From NCBI GenBank assembly GCA_963923455.1, contig CAWULT010000008.1, positions 7,301-71,300 on the forward strand: DNA of 64,000 bases, written 5' to 3'. Of this stretch, positions 25,834-33,552 are shown one piece after another. The first letter of the stretch is position 1. Every line of letters begins with the position of its first letter. The translations under genes were made by a program, and so were the position numbers. The DNA comes from CAWULT01 sp963923455. Lineage in GTDB: Bacteria > Acidobacteriota > Vicinamibacteria > Vicinamibacterales > UBA2999. The notes under the pieces were generated by a model. That model saw nothing but the letters and a program-made list of their open reading frames with translations. It made no database searches and was not told where the DNA came from.

Positions 25834-26286
25834 TCAGTTGTTCGGCGCGCCGAGTTCGATCCAGCGCCGGATGACGAGCATCTGCCCGTCGGTCAGGTAG
25901 GGGCCGGTACCGCGTGGCATCCGGGTGCCGACGATACCACTGCGGCCGTCGAGCTTGTGGACCAGATAGCTGTCGTCGGGTGCGCCCGGCTTGACCCGCA
26001 TCAGGGTGGGCCGTTGGCCGCTGGCGACGTTGACCAGCCGCGTGTAGGCGCCGCTGGCCTGCAGATCCAGGCCACCGGCGGGCACACGGCCGTTCGAGTG
26101 GTGACAGTTGATGCACGCCGTGCGTCCCGACGCGTCGGTCGTGTTGAAGATCTCCTGCGAGATGCTGCTGAACGTGGGTTGCAGGTTCGGGGTCGGGCCG
26201 GTCAGGCTGGACAGCGCCTCGTCGCAGGCCGCCGTGCCGACGAAGGCGAGGGCAGCCAGGCCGAGGCCGAGCAGACGTGCGTACAT
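25834..26286 (-). CDS. Single-heme c-type cytochrome, lipoprotein-like
   Basis: Protein of 150 aa with an N-terminal hydrophobic signal; C21 in GTAACDE may be lipidated. The heme motif is C58-x-x-C61-H62 (ACINCHHSNG) and M123 in GTRMPRGTGPYL is the likely axial ligand. The form (CxxCH, then SYLVHKLDGR, MPRG, LTDGQMLVIRRWI) resembles cytochromes with a planctomycete-type domain. It lies between the CuA protein and the barrel, with gaps of about 20 bases on each side and good ribosome binding sites, so the genes are one operon. Probably passes electrons between periplasmic copper centres. Confidence 0.85.
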   Translation of the reverse strand: MYARLLGLGLAALAFVGTAACDEALSSLTGPTPNLQPTFSSISQEIFNTTDASGRTACINCHHSNGRVPAGGLDLQASGAYTRLVNVASGQRPTLMRVKPGAPDDSYLVHKLDGRSGIVGTRMPRGTGPYLTDGQMLVIRRWIELGAPNN

Positions 26287-26307
26287 CGGATCTCCTTCTC
26301 TCGTGTC

Positions 26308-26724
26308 TCAGGGTTCGCGCGCGACCACTACCAGCGTGCCGCGCATGTCGTCGTGCCCGTCACCGCAGTACTCCGAGCACAGGATGGGGAACCGGCCGGC
26401 CTCCGTCGCGGTGAACTCGACCGTGACCGGCTTGGGGCCGCGTGGAATCTCCTTGTTTACCTTGAACTTGCGGATCTCGACCCCGTGCGGGCCGTCCGCC
26501 GACCGCATCACCAGCCGCACGCGTTCGCCGACGGCGACCTCGATCGTCTCGGGCTCGAATGCGTACCGCCTGGCCACGATCTCGATCTCCCGCGGGGCGG
26601 TGTCCTGGGCTGCCGGCGCGGCTGACGAGCCTGGCATGAGGACGACGACGGACGCGGTGGCCAAGCGAGCAATCGACCGGGAAGGACCGGCGATCCGCCG
26701 GGAGCGAGTCAGAAAGCGCAACAT
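26308..26724 (-). CDS. Free-standing CuA-type cupredoxin (cytochrome oxidase subunit II-like)
   Basis: Protein of 138 aa consisting of a long basic N-terminus, a membrane/signal segment (about residues 20-40) and only the copper domain of cytochrome c oxidase subunit II. All six CuA ligands are in place: H80, C116, E118, C120, H124 and M127 (LCSEYCGDGHDDM). The helical hairpin that binds subunit I is missing and no oxidase gene is near, so it is not an ordinary subunit II. First gene of a four-gene redox operon. GAGGAG lies 10 bases before the ATG and a sigma54-type -24/-12 element lies just upstream. Confidence 0.85.
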   Translation of the reverse strand: MLRFLTRSRRIAGPSRSIARLATASVVVLMPGSSAAPAAQDTAPREIEIVARRYAFEPETIEVAVGERVRLVMRSADGPHGVEIRKFKVNKEIPRGPKPVTVEFTATEAGRFPILCSEYCGDGHDDMRGTLVVVAREP

Positions 26725-26746
26725 GGTCAGGTGTCTCCTCGAGAAC

Positions 26747-26760
26747 GCAAACGTCGTGCC
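26747..26760 (-). promoter_or_regulatory. Candidate sigma54 (-24/-12) promoter of the copper redox operon
   Basis: On the minus strand CGGCACGACGTTTGCG (26761-26746) matches TGGCACG-N4-TTGC in all core bases, with GG-N10-GC spacing. It lies 23 bases before the CuA-protein ATG and just past the gene of a sigma54-type activator. Caveat: transcription would begin near 26735, which cuts into the GAGGAG ribosome binding site (26740-26735), so the message would be nearly leaderless or the element is not used. Confidence 0.5.
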
Positions 26761-26833
26761 GGCACGCGGCCGGGCCCGACTGTGAGAAACGCCTTGAAAC
26801 TCCCCTATTCGGGTAGGTCGATACGAGCCAGGC

Positions 26834-26873
26834 CGCTTACCGGCGAGGTAATACCGGACGAAGCGGGTAAGCG
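26834..26873. promoter_or_regulatory. Candidate activator-binding repeats (GGTAA/TTACC half-sites)
   Basis: CGCTTACC (26834-26841) and GGTAAGCG (26866-26873) form an 8-bp perfect inverted repeat, and between them lies the palindrome GGTA-A-TACC (26847-26855). This gives four TTACC-type half-sites some 75-110 bases upstream of the sigma54-type element, where enhancer-binding proteins usually sit. It also lies 17 bases past the regulator gene stop and could instead be a weak terminator, but no T-run follows. Confidence 0.5.
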
Positions 26874-26889
26874 ATGACCCTCGACCGCG

Positions 26890-28257
26890 TCAGTCGATCC
26901 GGTACTTCGCGAGGTAGTAGCTCAGCGCGCGCTGGCTGATCCCCATCAGCTCGGCCGCATCCTTCTTGACGCCTCGCGACTGCTCGAGCGCGCGCCGGAT
27001 CGTTTCGCGCTCCACCCATTCGATGTTCTGGTGCAGGCGCAGCGACGGCAGGCCCGGCGCCTGCGTCGAGGTGGCGCCCAGCAGCGACAGGGAATCGGTC
27101 GTGACGACCGGCCCGGTGGAGAGCACCACCGCGCGCTCGATCGTGTTCTCGAGCTCGCGGACGTTGCCAGGCCAGCTGTAGGCCTTGAGGGCCCCGATGA
27201 AGCGCTCGTCGGTCCGTTCGACCCGCTTGCCGGTGCGCTGCCGGTGCTTCTCGATGAAGTGCTCGGCCAGCACCGGAATGTCGTCGGGGCGCTCGCGCAG
27301 CGGCGGCAGCGCGATCGGAATCACGTTCAGCCGGTAGTACAAGTCTTCCTGGAACTTGCCCTCGCTGACCATCTGTTTCAGGTCGCGGTTGGTCGCGGCG
27401 ATCACGCGCACGTCCACCTTCTGCGTGCGTTCGGCGCCGAGCGGCTCGAACTCGCGCTCCTGGAGCACGCGCAGGAGCTTCGCCTGCACGGTCACGCTCA
27501 TCGTGCCGATCTCGTCGAGGAAGATCGTGCCACCGTCCGCCAGGGCGAAGCGGCCGCGCTTGGTCATCGTGGCGCCGGTGAAGGCGCCGCGCACGTGGCC
27601 GAAGAGCTCCGACTCGAGCAGCGTCTCCGGAAGCGCGGCGCAGTTCACCTTGATGAGCGGCATGTCGCGCTGCGCGCTCCGGTGGTGGATGAGGCGCGCC
27701 ACCATCTCCTTGCCCGTGCCGGTCTCGCCGGTGATGAGCACCGTGCTCTTGGTCTGGGCCACCAGGTCCGCCCGCTGCAGCACGTCCTGCATCGCGCGGC
27801 TGCGGCCCACGATGCCGTAGTGGTTGAACTCGGCGTCGCGCTCGCTGATGAGGTACTGCTTCTCGGTCTCGAGCCGGTGACTCCGGACGGCGCGGCGGGC
27901 GAGGGCCAGCAGCTCATCGACCTCGAACGGCTTCTCGAGGAAGTCCTCGACGCCGAGCTTGAACGCGTCGCGCACGATCTGCGTGGAGCCGTGCGCCGTC
28001 ATCAGCACCATCTGCGGGCGCTCGGCGCTCGGGATCACGGCGACGACGTCGCGCAGGAACTCCATCCCCGAGGTGCCGGGCATCACGTTGTCCGCGACGA
28101 CGAGATCGAAGGGCCGCTCCGCCAGGTGGCGCTGCGCGTCACGCGCGCTCGACGCCTCGACGACGTCGTGCCCCTCGTCGCGCAGGGCCCGGCCGAGGCG
28201 CCGCAGGATCTTCTCTTCGTCGTCGACGAGCAGGATGGCGCCGCTCAGGGCGCTCAT
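26890..28257 (-). CDS. Sigma54-dependent response regulator (NtrC family)
   Basis: Regulator of 455 aa. Receiver domain (1-125): acidic pair D12/D13, phospho-acceptor D56 (VVADNVMPG), T88 and K109. AAA+ domain (about 145-380): Walker A GETGTGKE (177-184), the sigma54-contact motif GAFTGA (224-229), Walker B GGTIFLDEIG and the Arg-finger region RLNVIPIALPPLRER. A Fis-type helix-turn-helix ends the protein (AAELMGISQRALSYYLAKY). It overlaps the histidine-kinase stop by four bases (ATGA), so I start at 28257. Likely target: the copper redox operon immediately downstream. Confidence 0.95.
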   Translation of the reverse strand: MSALSGAILLVDDEEKILRRLGRALRDEGHDVVEASSARDAQRHLAERPFDLVVADNVMPGTSGMEFLRDVVAVIPSAERPQMVLMTAHGSTQIVRDAFKLGVEDFLEKPFEVDELLALARRAVRSHRLETEKQYLISERDAEFNHYGIVGRSRAMQDVLQRADLVAQTKSTVLITGETGTGKEMVARLIHHRSAQRDMPLIKVNCAALPETLLESELFGHVRGAFTGATMTKRGRFALADGGTIFLDEIGTMSVTVQAKLLRVLQEREFEPLGAERTQKVDVRVIAATNRDLKQMVSEGKFQEDLYYRLNVIPIALPPLRERPDDIPVLAEHFIEKHRQRTGKRVERTDERFIGALKAYSWPGNVRELENTIERAVVLSTGPVVTTDSLSLLGATSTQAPGLPSLRLHQNIEWVERETIRRALEQSRGVKKDAAELMGISQRALSYYLAKYRID

Positions 28258-30041
28258 GCCGCCGCCCCCGGCGCGACGCACGGCAGATCGATGTGGACGT
28301 GGGTGCCTTCACCCCTCCGGCTCTTCACGCTGATCGCACCCCCGAGTCCCTCGATGATCGTCTTGGCGATCGGCAGGCCGAGGCCCGTGCCCGCCCGCCG
28401 GGTCGTGTAATACGGATCGAAGATGTGCGCCAGGTCGTCGGCGGCGATGCCGACGCCGTGGTCTTCGATGCTGATGACCACCCGGTCGCCCCGATGTGCC
28501 GTCGTCACGATGATACCCGGCTCGTCGGCAACCGCCACGCCGCCGCGCCCGGCGGCCTCGGCCCGGGCCGCCAGCGCGTGCCGGGCGTTGGCGAGGATGT
28601 TGACGAGCGCGGTGCGCAGGCGTTCGGCGTCGGTCACCACCGGGGGCATGCCGGCGGCGAGCTCGAGCCGCAGGTCGCCGGCCGCGTCGCCGGCCCAGGC
28701 CGCCGCCGCCGACGTGCGGCACACCTCGTTCACGTTCGCCTCGGCCAGCTCGAAGCGGATCGGCCTGGCGAAGTCCAGCACCTCGGTGACGATGCGGTTG
28801 ATCCGGCGCGTCTCCTCGTCGATGTCGGCGACCGCCTCCCGGCGCTCCTCGGCGCTCACCGCGTCGCGGCGCAGCGAGGCCAGCGTCGCCCGGATGATCA
28901 TCAGCGGGTTGCGGATCTCGTGCGCGATGACGGTCGAGAGCCGCCCGAGCGAGGACAGGCGCTCGCGCTGGGCGGCCTCGCGCTGGAAGCGGGCAATGGA
29001 CTCGGTCAGCGTGTTGAACGCCGTGCCGAGGAGGCGCGCGTCCTCGTCGTCCCAGGTACGGCTTCGCACCACCACCTTGCGGGTCAGGTCGCCGGTGGCG
29101 GCCACCTCGCGCATGGCGCTCGTGACCGCCGCGAGCGGGCGCGTCATCGTGCGGGCCACCGCGTAGCTGAGCACGGTGGCCAGCAGCAGCGTGGCGATGA
29201 GCGCCCCGGCGAGGCCGGTGCGCAGCGTGTCGAGGAATCGCAGCCGCTCGGTTCGCGACCGCAGGATGAGCGCTTCCGGCTCGGGAACCCCCGCTGAGCC
29301 ACCACCCGTCCGGTGCAGCGGCCGGCGCTCGACGATGTACTCTTCCGGGCCGATGCGGGTCGTCGAGACGCCGCCTGCTGCCACCGACGAGAGCCGGGCC
29401 AGCGCCGCTTCGTCGGTGCGGGGCAGGGAGGTGGCCACGACGCGACCGGCGGCCAGGAACGCGACCTTGCTGCCCGTGAGCCGCTCGAACTGGGCCGCGA
29501 GCCGGTCGTCGAGGAAGAAGCCGACCGTCAGGCGACCGAGTACCTGGGCCGGTTCGCCGGTCAGCACCACGAGCGGCACGCTGACGACCTGCAGCAGGCC
29601 CCGCTCGTGCGGCAGGAAGGTCGCCCGCTCTTCCTCGGGGGCACCCGGCGGGACGCCGGCCAGGGCGTCGGCGCCGGCCCCGGCCCCGGCCGCGGCCAGC
29701 AGCCGGCCGTCCGGGGCGGTCAGCGTCAGCACGTCCGCGCCGACCTGCTGGCGGTACTCGTCGGCCAGGGGCTGCACGGTCGGGCGGTCCCCGGTCGATA
29801 CGGCGGCCTTGAGCTTCGGGAGGTCGGCGATCAGGCGGGCGAACGTGGTGTAGGTGCCGGCCAGCGTGGTCCAGCGCTCGTCGACCAGCCGTCCGGTTTC
29901 GGCCAGGCTGCGCCGTAGCTCGGCCTCCACCTCGGCGGTCGCGCGCTCGTTGACCATCGAGAACGCGACACCCAATGGCAGCGTGGCCAGCAGGGTGCAC
30001 GCCAGGAAGATGCGGTTCGTCAGAGAGGAGGTGACGCGCAT
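28254..30041 (-). CDS. Membrane sensor histidine kinase
   Basis: Kinase of 595 aa. TM1 about residues 10-29, a large periplasmic sensor (30-275) that looks like a double Cache-type domain (the RPTVQPLADEYRQQ and YIVERRPLHR regions), TM2 276-296, HAMP (297-355), H-box with H374 in VIAHEIRNPL and an ATPase domain with N-box NILANARHA, G1 DHGVGI and G2 GTGLGLPIAKTII. It is of the NtrB/ZraS kind that partners sigma54-type regulators, and the regulator gene overlaps its end. The ligand is unknown; given the neighbours, copper or redox state is a reasonable guess only. Confidence 0.92.
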   Translation of the reverse strand: MRVTSSLTNRIFLACTLLATLPLGVAFSMVNERATAEVEAELRRSLAETGRLVDERWTTLAGTYTTFARLIADLPKLKAAVSTGDRPTVQPLADEYRQQVGADVLTLTAPDGRLLAAAGAGAGADALAGVPPGAPEEERATFLPHERGLLQVVSVPLVVLTGEPAQVLGRLTVGFFLDDRLAAQFERLTGSKVAFLAAGRVVATSLPRTDEAALARLSSVAAGGVSTTRIGPEEYIVERRPLHRTGGGSAGVPEPEALILRSRTERLRFLDTLRTGLAGALIATLLLATVLSYAVARTMTRPLAAVTSAMREVAATGDLTRKVVVRSRTWDDEDARLLGTAFNTLTESIARFQREAAQRERLSSLGRLSTVIAHEIRNPLMIIRATLASLRRDAVSAEERREAVADIDEETRRINRIVTEVLDFARPIRFELAEANVNEVCRTSAAAAWAGDAAGDLRLELAAGMPPVVTDAERLRTALVNILANARHALAARAEAAGRGGVAVADEPGIIVTTAHRGDRVVISIEDHGVGIAADDLAHIFDPYYTTRRAGTGLGLPIAKTIIEGLGGAISVKSRRGEGTHVHIDLPCVAPGAAA

Positions 30042-30058
30042 CGGTCGGTCCGGGGGCG

Positions 30059-30064
30059 ATTATC
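30059..30064 (-). promoter_or_regulatory. Candidate -10 box (GATAAT) of the histidine kinase gene
   Basis: GATAAT on the minus strand lies inside the inverted repeat GGGGG-N7-CCCCC (30052-30068), 17 bases before the kinase ATG. A repeat around the -10 box could be an operator or chance in GC-rich DNA. Confidence 0.35.
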
Positions 30065-30140
30065 CCCCAGCGCGAGCGGCCCGGCGTGCGGTGCACGCGG
30101 GTGCCCGCACTCGCGCGTCGTCGGGGCCGGTGCTCCGGGG

Positions 30141-30146
30141 TATACT
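30141..30146 (+). promoter_or_regulatory. Candidate -10 box (TATACT) of the ferredoxin gene
   Basis: TATACT lies 33 bases before the GTG start, with GAGGAGAGCGGA as ribosome binding site in the leader. No clear -35 element. Confidence 0.45.
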
Positions 30147-30179
30147 TCTGCGCTGCAAGCAGGATTCGAGGAGAGCGGA

Positions 30180-30440
30180 GTGGCGTACATCATTTGCGAA
30201 CCGTGCGTCGGCACGAAGGACACCGCGTGCGTCGACGTGTGCCCGGTCGACTGCATCCACCCACGGAAGGACGAACCCGAGTTTCAGACCGCCGAGATGC
30301 TGTACATCCACCCGGATGAGTGCATCGATTGCGGCGCCTGCGTGCCGGCGTGCCCGGTCGAAGCGATCTTCGCGCTCGACGAGACGCCGGACAAGTGGAA
30401 GAGCTACATCCCGGTCAACGCGAAGTACTTTCAGAAGTAG
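30180..30440 (+). CDS. Seven-iron ferredoxin
   Basis: Ferredoxin of 86 aa starting with GTG after a strong GAGGAG site. The first cluster region is CEPCVGTKDTACVDVCPVDC, in which the spacing between Cys8-type and Cys16-type ligands is that of a 3Fe-4S centre; the second, CIDCGACVPACPVEAI, is a classical 4Fe-4S motif. The C-terminal DKWKSYIPVNAKYFQK extension is usual for the Azotobacter FdI/Thermus-type 3Fe-4S/4Fe-4S ferredoxins. Soluble low-potential electron carrier; the partner is not evident from neighbours. Confidence 0.93.
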   Translation: MAYIICEPCVGTKDTACVDVCPVDCIHPRKDEPEFQTAEMLYIHPDECIDCGACVPACPVEAIFALDETPDKWKSYIPVNAKYFQK

Positions 30441-30493
30441 GCGGACGGCTTCTCGAAGCGGGGTCGGGGGGCGGGTCGCGCCAGGGGTGGGTC

Positions 30494-32008
30494 ATGGCCA
30501 TGTCACTCCGGTCTGCGGTCGTGTTCGGTACGGTGGTCGCGGCATGCTCGCTTGCGCTGACGGCGCAGGACGGCGGCCGCGCCCTCGACGCCGATCTGCA
30601 ATACCAGCTGGCGACGCTGCTCTACGACGAGACCCGTTATCAGGACGCCCTCAAGGCCTTCGATCAGGCCACCCGCGGCGGTGACCGCGTCCTGGTCGCG
30701 CAGGCGCGCAAGGGCAAGATCCGCACGGCGCTCAAGGTCGCCGAGTTCGAGACGGCGCACGAGGAGGCTCAGCAGCTCGTCGCGGAACAGCCCTCCGACG
30801 CCGAGTCCATCACGTTGCTCGGCGACGCGCGCTGGGCCGTGGGCCTGTTCGACGAGGCCGACCGCGCCTACGCCGATGCCCTGAGACTCGCCCCGGAATC
30901 GCCCCGGGCCCGGTACGGCGTGGCGCGCTCCCTCGCCGCGCAGAGCCGGCTCGACGAGGCCCTCCAGGAGGCGCTCGCCGCGTCCGCCGCCGCGCCCCGC
31001 GACGGCGAGATCCATGCCGCCATCGGCGACATCTACGAGCGGCTGCGCCGGTTCGACGAGGCCGCAATCGCCTACAACAACTACATCAACCTGCTGCCGA
31101 ACAAGGACCGGAGCGCCAAGGCCGCCTGGTCGCGCGCGCAGGTGGAGTTCCTCGAATCGTTCACCGGCGTGACGCCCGTCGAGATCGACGCGGAGGACGC
31201 CGGCGCGCTCCACACCCTGCCGTTCAGGCTGGTCAAGGACAAGATCGTCGTGCAGGGGCGCGTCAACGGCGGCCGTCCGCAGGACTTCATCCTCGACACC
31301 GGTTCCGAGGAGACGGTCATCTCCCGCGAGACGGCGCAGCGCGAACGCGTCCGCCCCGTCACCTACACGCTCAGCGCGGGCGTCGGCGAGGTGGGCCTGC
31401 GTGGCCTGCAGCTCGCCCAGGTCAGGACGCTCGACCTCGGCTCCCTCCAGGTGCGCAACGTGCCGGTCCTCATCAAGAACCCGGCCTTGCGCGGCATCCC
31501 GAAGCGGGAAGGGGAGAGCTTCTCGCCGCTGTCGCTCGGCATGTCGATGGCGATCGACTACCAGGCCCGCACGCTGACCATCGGGCGCCAGCTGCCGGCG
31601 CGCAAGGCCGACGTCACGCTGCCGATGCGGGTGAACCGCCTGGCGATGGTCCGTGGCGTCCTCAACGCGAAGCACCCCGCCTACTTCGTCGTGGACACGG
31701 GCGGCGAGGTCATCTCGATCAGCTCCGACACGGCGCGGGCCGTAGCCGCGTCGTCGACGATGCGGCGCATCCCCCTGAAGGTGTGGGGCACGTCGGGCTG
31801 GGATCGCGAGGCGTTCCTGCTGCCCGGCAACGACCTCGACTTCGACCGCATCGAGTACCGGAACTTTCCGCTGGTGGTCCTGAACCTGCGCGCGCCGAGC
31901 GTCCTGCTCGGGTACCAGATCGGTGGCATCGTCGGCCACAAGTTCCTGTCCAACTACCGCGTGTCGATGGACATGGCCCACAGCGAGCTGCGGCTCGAGA
32001 AGTTCTAG
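30494..32008 (+). CDS. TPR protein with two aspartyl-protease-like lobes, copy 1
   Basis: Exported protein of 504 aa: signal peptide (cleavage about LTAQ), four to five TPR-like helix pairs (about 35-220; for example LLYDETRYQDALKAFDQAT), then two retropepsin-like lobes. Lobe 1 has FILDTGSEETVIS with DTG at 268-270; lobe 2 has YFVVDTGGEVISIS with DTG at 401-403, and LRAPSVLLGYQIGGIVGHK near the end. Two DTG lobes in one chain could pair into a pepsin-like active site. The next gene is a paralogue with the same order. Likely periplasmic or surface-attached; substrate unknown. A second ATG at 30500 is also possible. Confidence 0.8.
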   Translation: MAMSLRSAVVFGTVVAACSLALTAQDGGRALDADLQYQLATLLYDETRYQDALKAFDQATRGGDRVLVAQARKGKIRTALKVAEFETAHEEAQQLVAEQPSDAESITLLGDARWAVGLFDEADRAYADALRLAPESPRARYGVARSLAAQSRLDEALQEALAASAAAPRDGEIHAAIGDIYERLRRFDEAAIAYNNYINLLPNKDRSAKAAWSRAQVEFLESFTGVTPVEIDAEDAGALHTLPFRLVKDKIVVQGRVNGGRPQDFILDTGSEETVISRETAQRERVRPVTYTLSAGVGEVGLRGLQLAQVRTLDLGSLQVRNVPVLIKNPALRGIPKREGESFSPLSLGMSMAIDYQARTLTIGRQLPARKADVTLPMRVNRLAMVRGVLNAKHPAYFVVDTGGEVISISSDTARAVAASSTMRRIPLKVWGTSGWDREAFLLPGNDLDFDRIEYRNFPLVVLNLRAPSVLLGYQIGGIVGHKFLSNYRVSMDMAHSELRLEKF

Positions 32009-32036
32009 CCCGCCCCGCGCGGCGACGGTGCCTGCG

Positions 32037-33539
32037 ATGCGTGGGCCGGTCTGGATGGGCGCGTGCGCGGCCGTGGTGGGCGCCGCGGCGACGCTCGTCG
32101 CCGCCGGGCAGGCCGCCCCCGACCCTCTGCTGCTGCTCGATCGCGCATCCGCCGCGTTCGCGCGCGGCGACTACCGTGACGCGATGCAGGCGTTCGCGTC
32201 GGCCTCGGAGGCCGGCGACGCCACCCAGCGCCTGCGCGCCGTGCAGGGCCACCTGCGTTCTGCGCTGCGGCTGGCCGAGTTCGACGCGGCTCGCCGCGAC
32301 GCCGACGCGCTCGCCGCCGGCGGCCCGCTCGACGCCGAGACGACCGTGCTCGTCGGCGACGCCTGGTGGGCATCAGGCCTCTTCGACGAGGCCGAGGCGC
32401 GATATCGTGAGGCGCTCGCCGCCGATCCGGAGATGGCGCGTGCCCGGCTCGGCGTGGCGCGAGCCGAGGCGTCGGAGGGCCGGCTCGACCTCGCCCTCGA
32501 CGAGGTGCGGCGCGGGCTGGCGCTGGCCCCGGACGACGCCGACCTCCATGCCGTGCACGCGGGCATTCTCGAGCGCGTCCGGCGCTATGCCGAGGCCGCG
32601 CGGGCCTACGAGGCCTACGCTGCGCTCCTGCCGGTGCCCGACTCCACCGCCGCCGGAACCGCGCTGGCGCGGGCGCGGCTGCTGCGCAGTTTCGGCGGAC
32701 GCCAGCCGCTCGCGACGAGCGACCGCGACGCCGCGCGCATGCACACGCTGCCGTTCAAGCTGGTCCGCAACAAGGTGGTGGTGCGGGGCCGCGTGAACGG
32801 CACGCCGGTGGACTTCGTCCTCGACACCGGTGCCGAGCGCACCAGCATTTCGCCGGACCTGGCGCGGCGGGCCGACGTCCGCGTCGTGGCGTCCACGCTG
32901 ACGTCCGGCGTGGGACCGTCCGCCTGGCTGCGCGTCGGCCTGGCGGCCGTCGACGACCTCGAGATCGGGGCACTCCGTATCCGGAACGTCCCCGTGGCGG
33001 TCCGGCAGCCGTCGGCCGGCGGGGCCCCGCGCTGGCAGGGCGAGAGCCTCTCGCCGCTGGCGCTCGGCCTGTCCGTGGAGGTCGACTACGGCCGCCGGCG
33101 GGTGACCTTCGCGCGGGCGCTGCCCGAGGACGCGGCGGCGCCGATCCGCCTGCCGATGCGGTTCCACCGCCTGCCGCTGGTCCGCGGCCGCGTCAACGAC
33201 CGTCACGCGGCGATGTTCGTGGTGGACACGGGCGGGGAACTGCTCTCGCTGAGCGCCGAGACGGCCGGCGAACTGCCCGTGCCCACGGGCCGGCGGGTAC
33301 GGCTGCGGGTGTTCGGGCTGTCGGGGCTGGATGAGGACGCCTTCGTGATGCCGGGCGTCGACATCGACTTCGGTGCCGTCGGGTACCGGAAGATGGGTCT
33401 TGCCGTGCTGAACCTGCGGGCGCCGAGCATGCTGCTCGGCTTTCGCCTGGGGGGCATCGTCGGCTACCGGCTGCTCGGCGGCTACCGCGTCGCGATCGAC
33501 GTCGACCGCAGCGAGGTGCGGCTGTCACCCCGCGGGTGA
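32037..33539 (+). CDS. TPR protein with two aspartyl-protease-like lobes, copy 2
   Basis: Protein of 500 aa, paralogue of the preceding gene and 28 bases after it. Same plan: signal peptide (to AAGQAAP), TPR-like repeats (about 28-215; RASAAFARGDYRDAMQAF), lobe 1 FVLDTGAERTSIS (DTG 263-265), lobe 2 MFVVDTGGELLSLS (DTG 397-399), and LRAPSMLLGFRLGGIVGYR at the end. The two copies share motifs throughout but differ in most other positions, so the duplication is not recent. It ends 13 bases before the stop of the convergent peptidase-barrel gene. Confidence 0.8.
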   Translation: MRGPVWMGACAAVVGAAATLVAAGQAAPDPLLLLDRASAAFARGDYRDAMQAFASASEAGDATQRLRAVQGHLRSALRLAEFDAARRDADALAAGGPLDAETTVLVGDAWWASGLFDEAEARYREALAADPEMARARLGVARAEASEGRLDLALDEVRRGLALAPDDADLHAVHAGILERVRRYAEAARAYEAYAALLPVPDSTAAGTALARARLLRSFGGRQPLATSDRDAARMHTLPFKLVRNKVVVRGRVNGTPVDFVLDTGAERTSISPDLARRADVRVVASTLTSGVGPSAWLRVGLAAVDDLEIGALRIRNVPVAVRQPSAGGAPRWQGESLSPLALGLSVEVDYGRRRVTFARALPEDAAAPIRLPMRFHRLPLVRGRVNDRHAAMFVVDTGGELLSLSAETAGELPVPTGRRVRLRVFGLSGLDEDAFVMPGVDIDFGAVGYRKMGLAVLNLRAPSMLLGFRLGGIVGYRLLGGYRVAIDVDRSEVRLSPRG

Positions 33540-33552
33540 CAGCCGCTCCGGC

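Noticed and set aside
26834..26873. Inverted repeat after the regulator gene as a plain terminator
   Set aside because: The 24-base loop contains another palindrome of the same half-site and no T-run follows, so activator sites fit better; a terminator role is not excluded.
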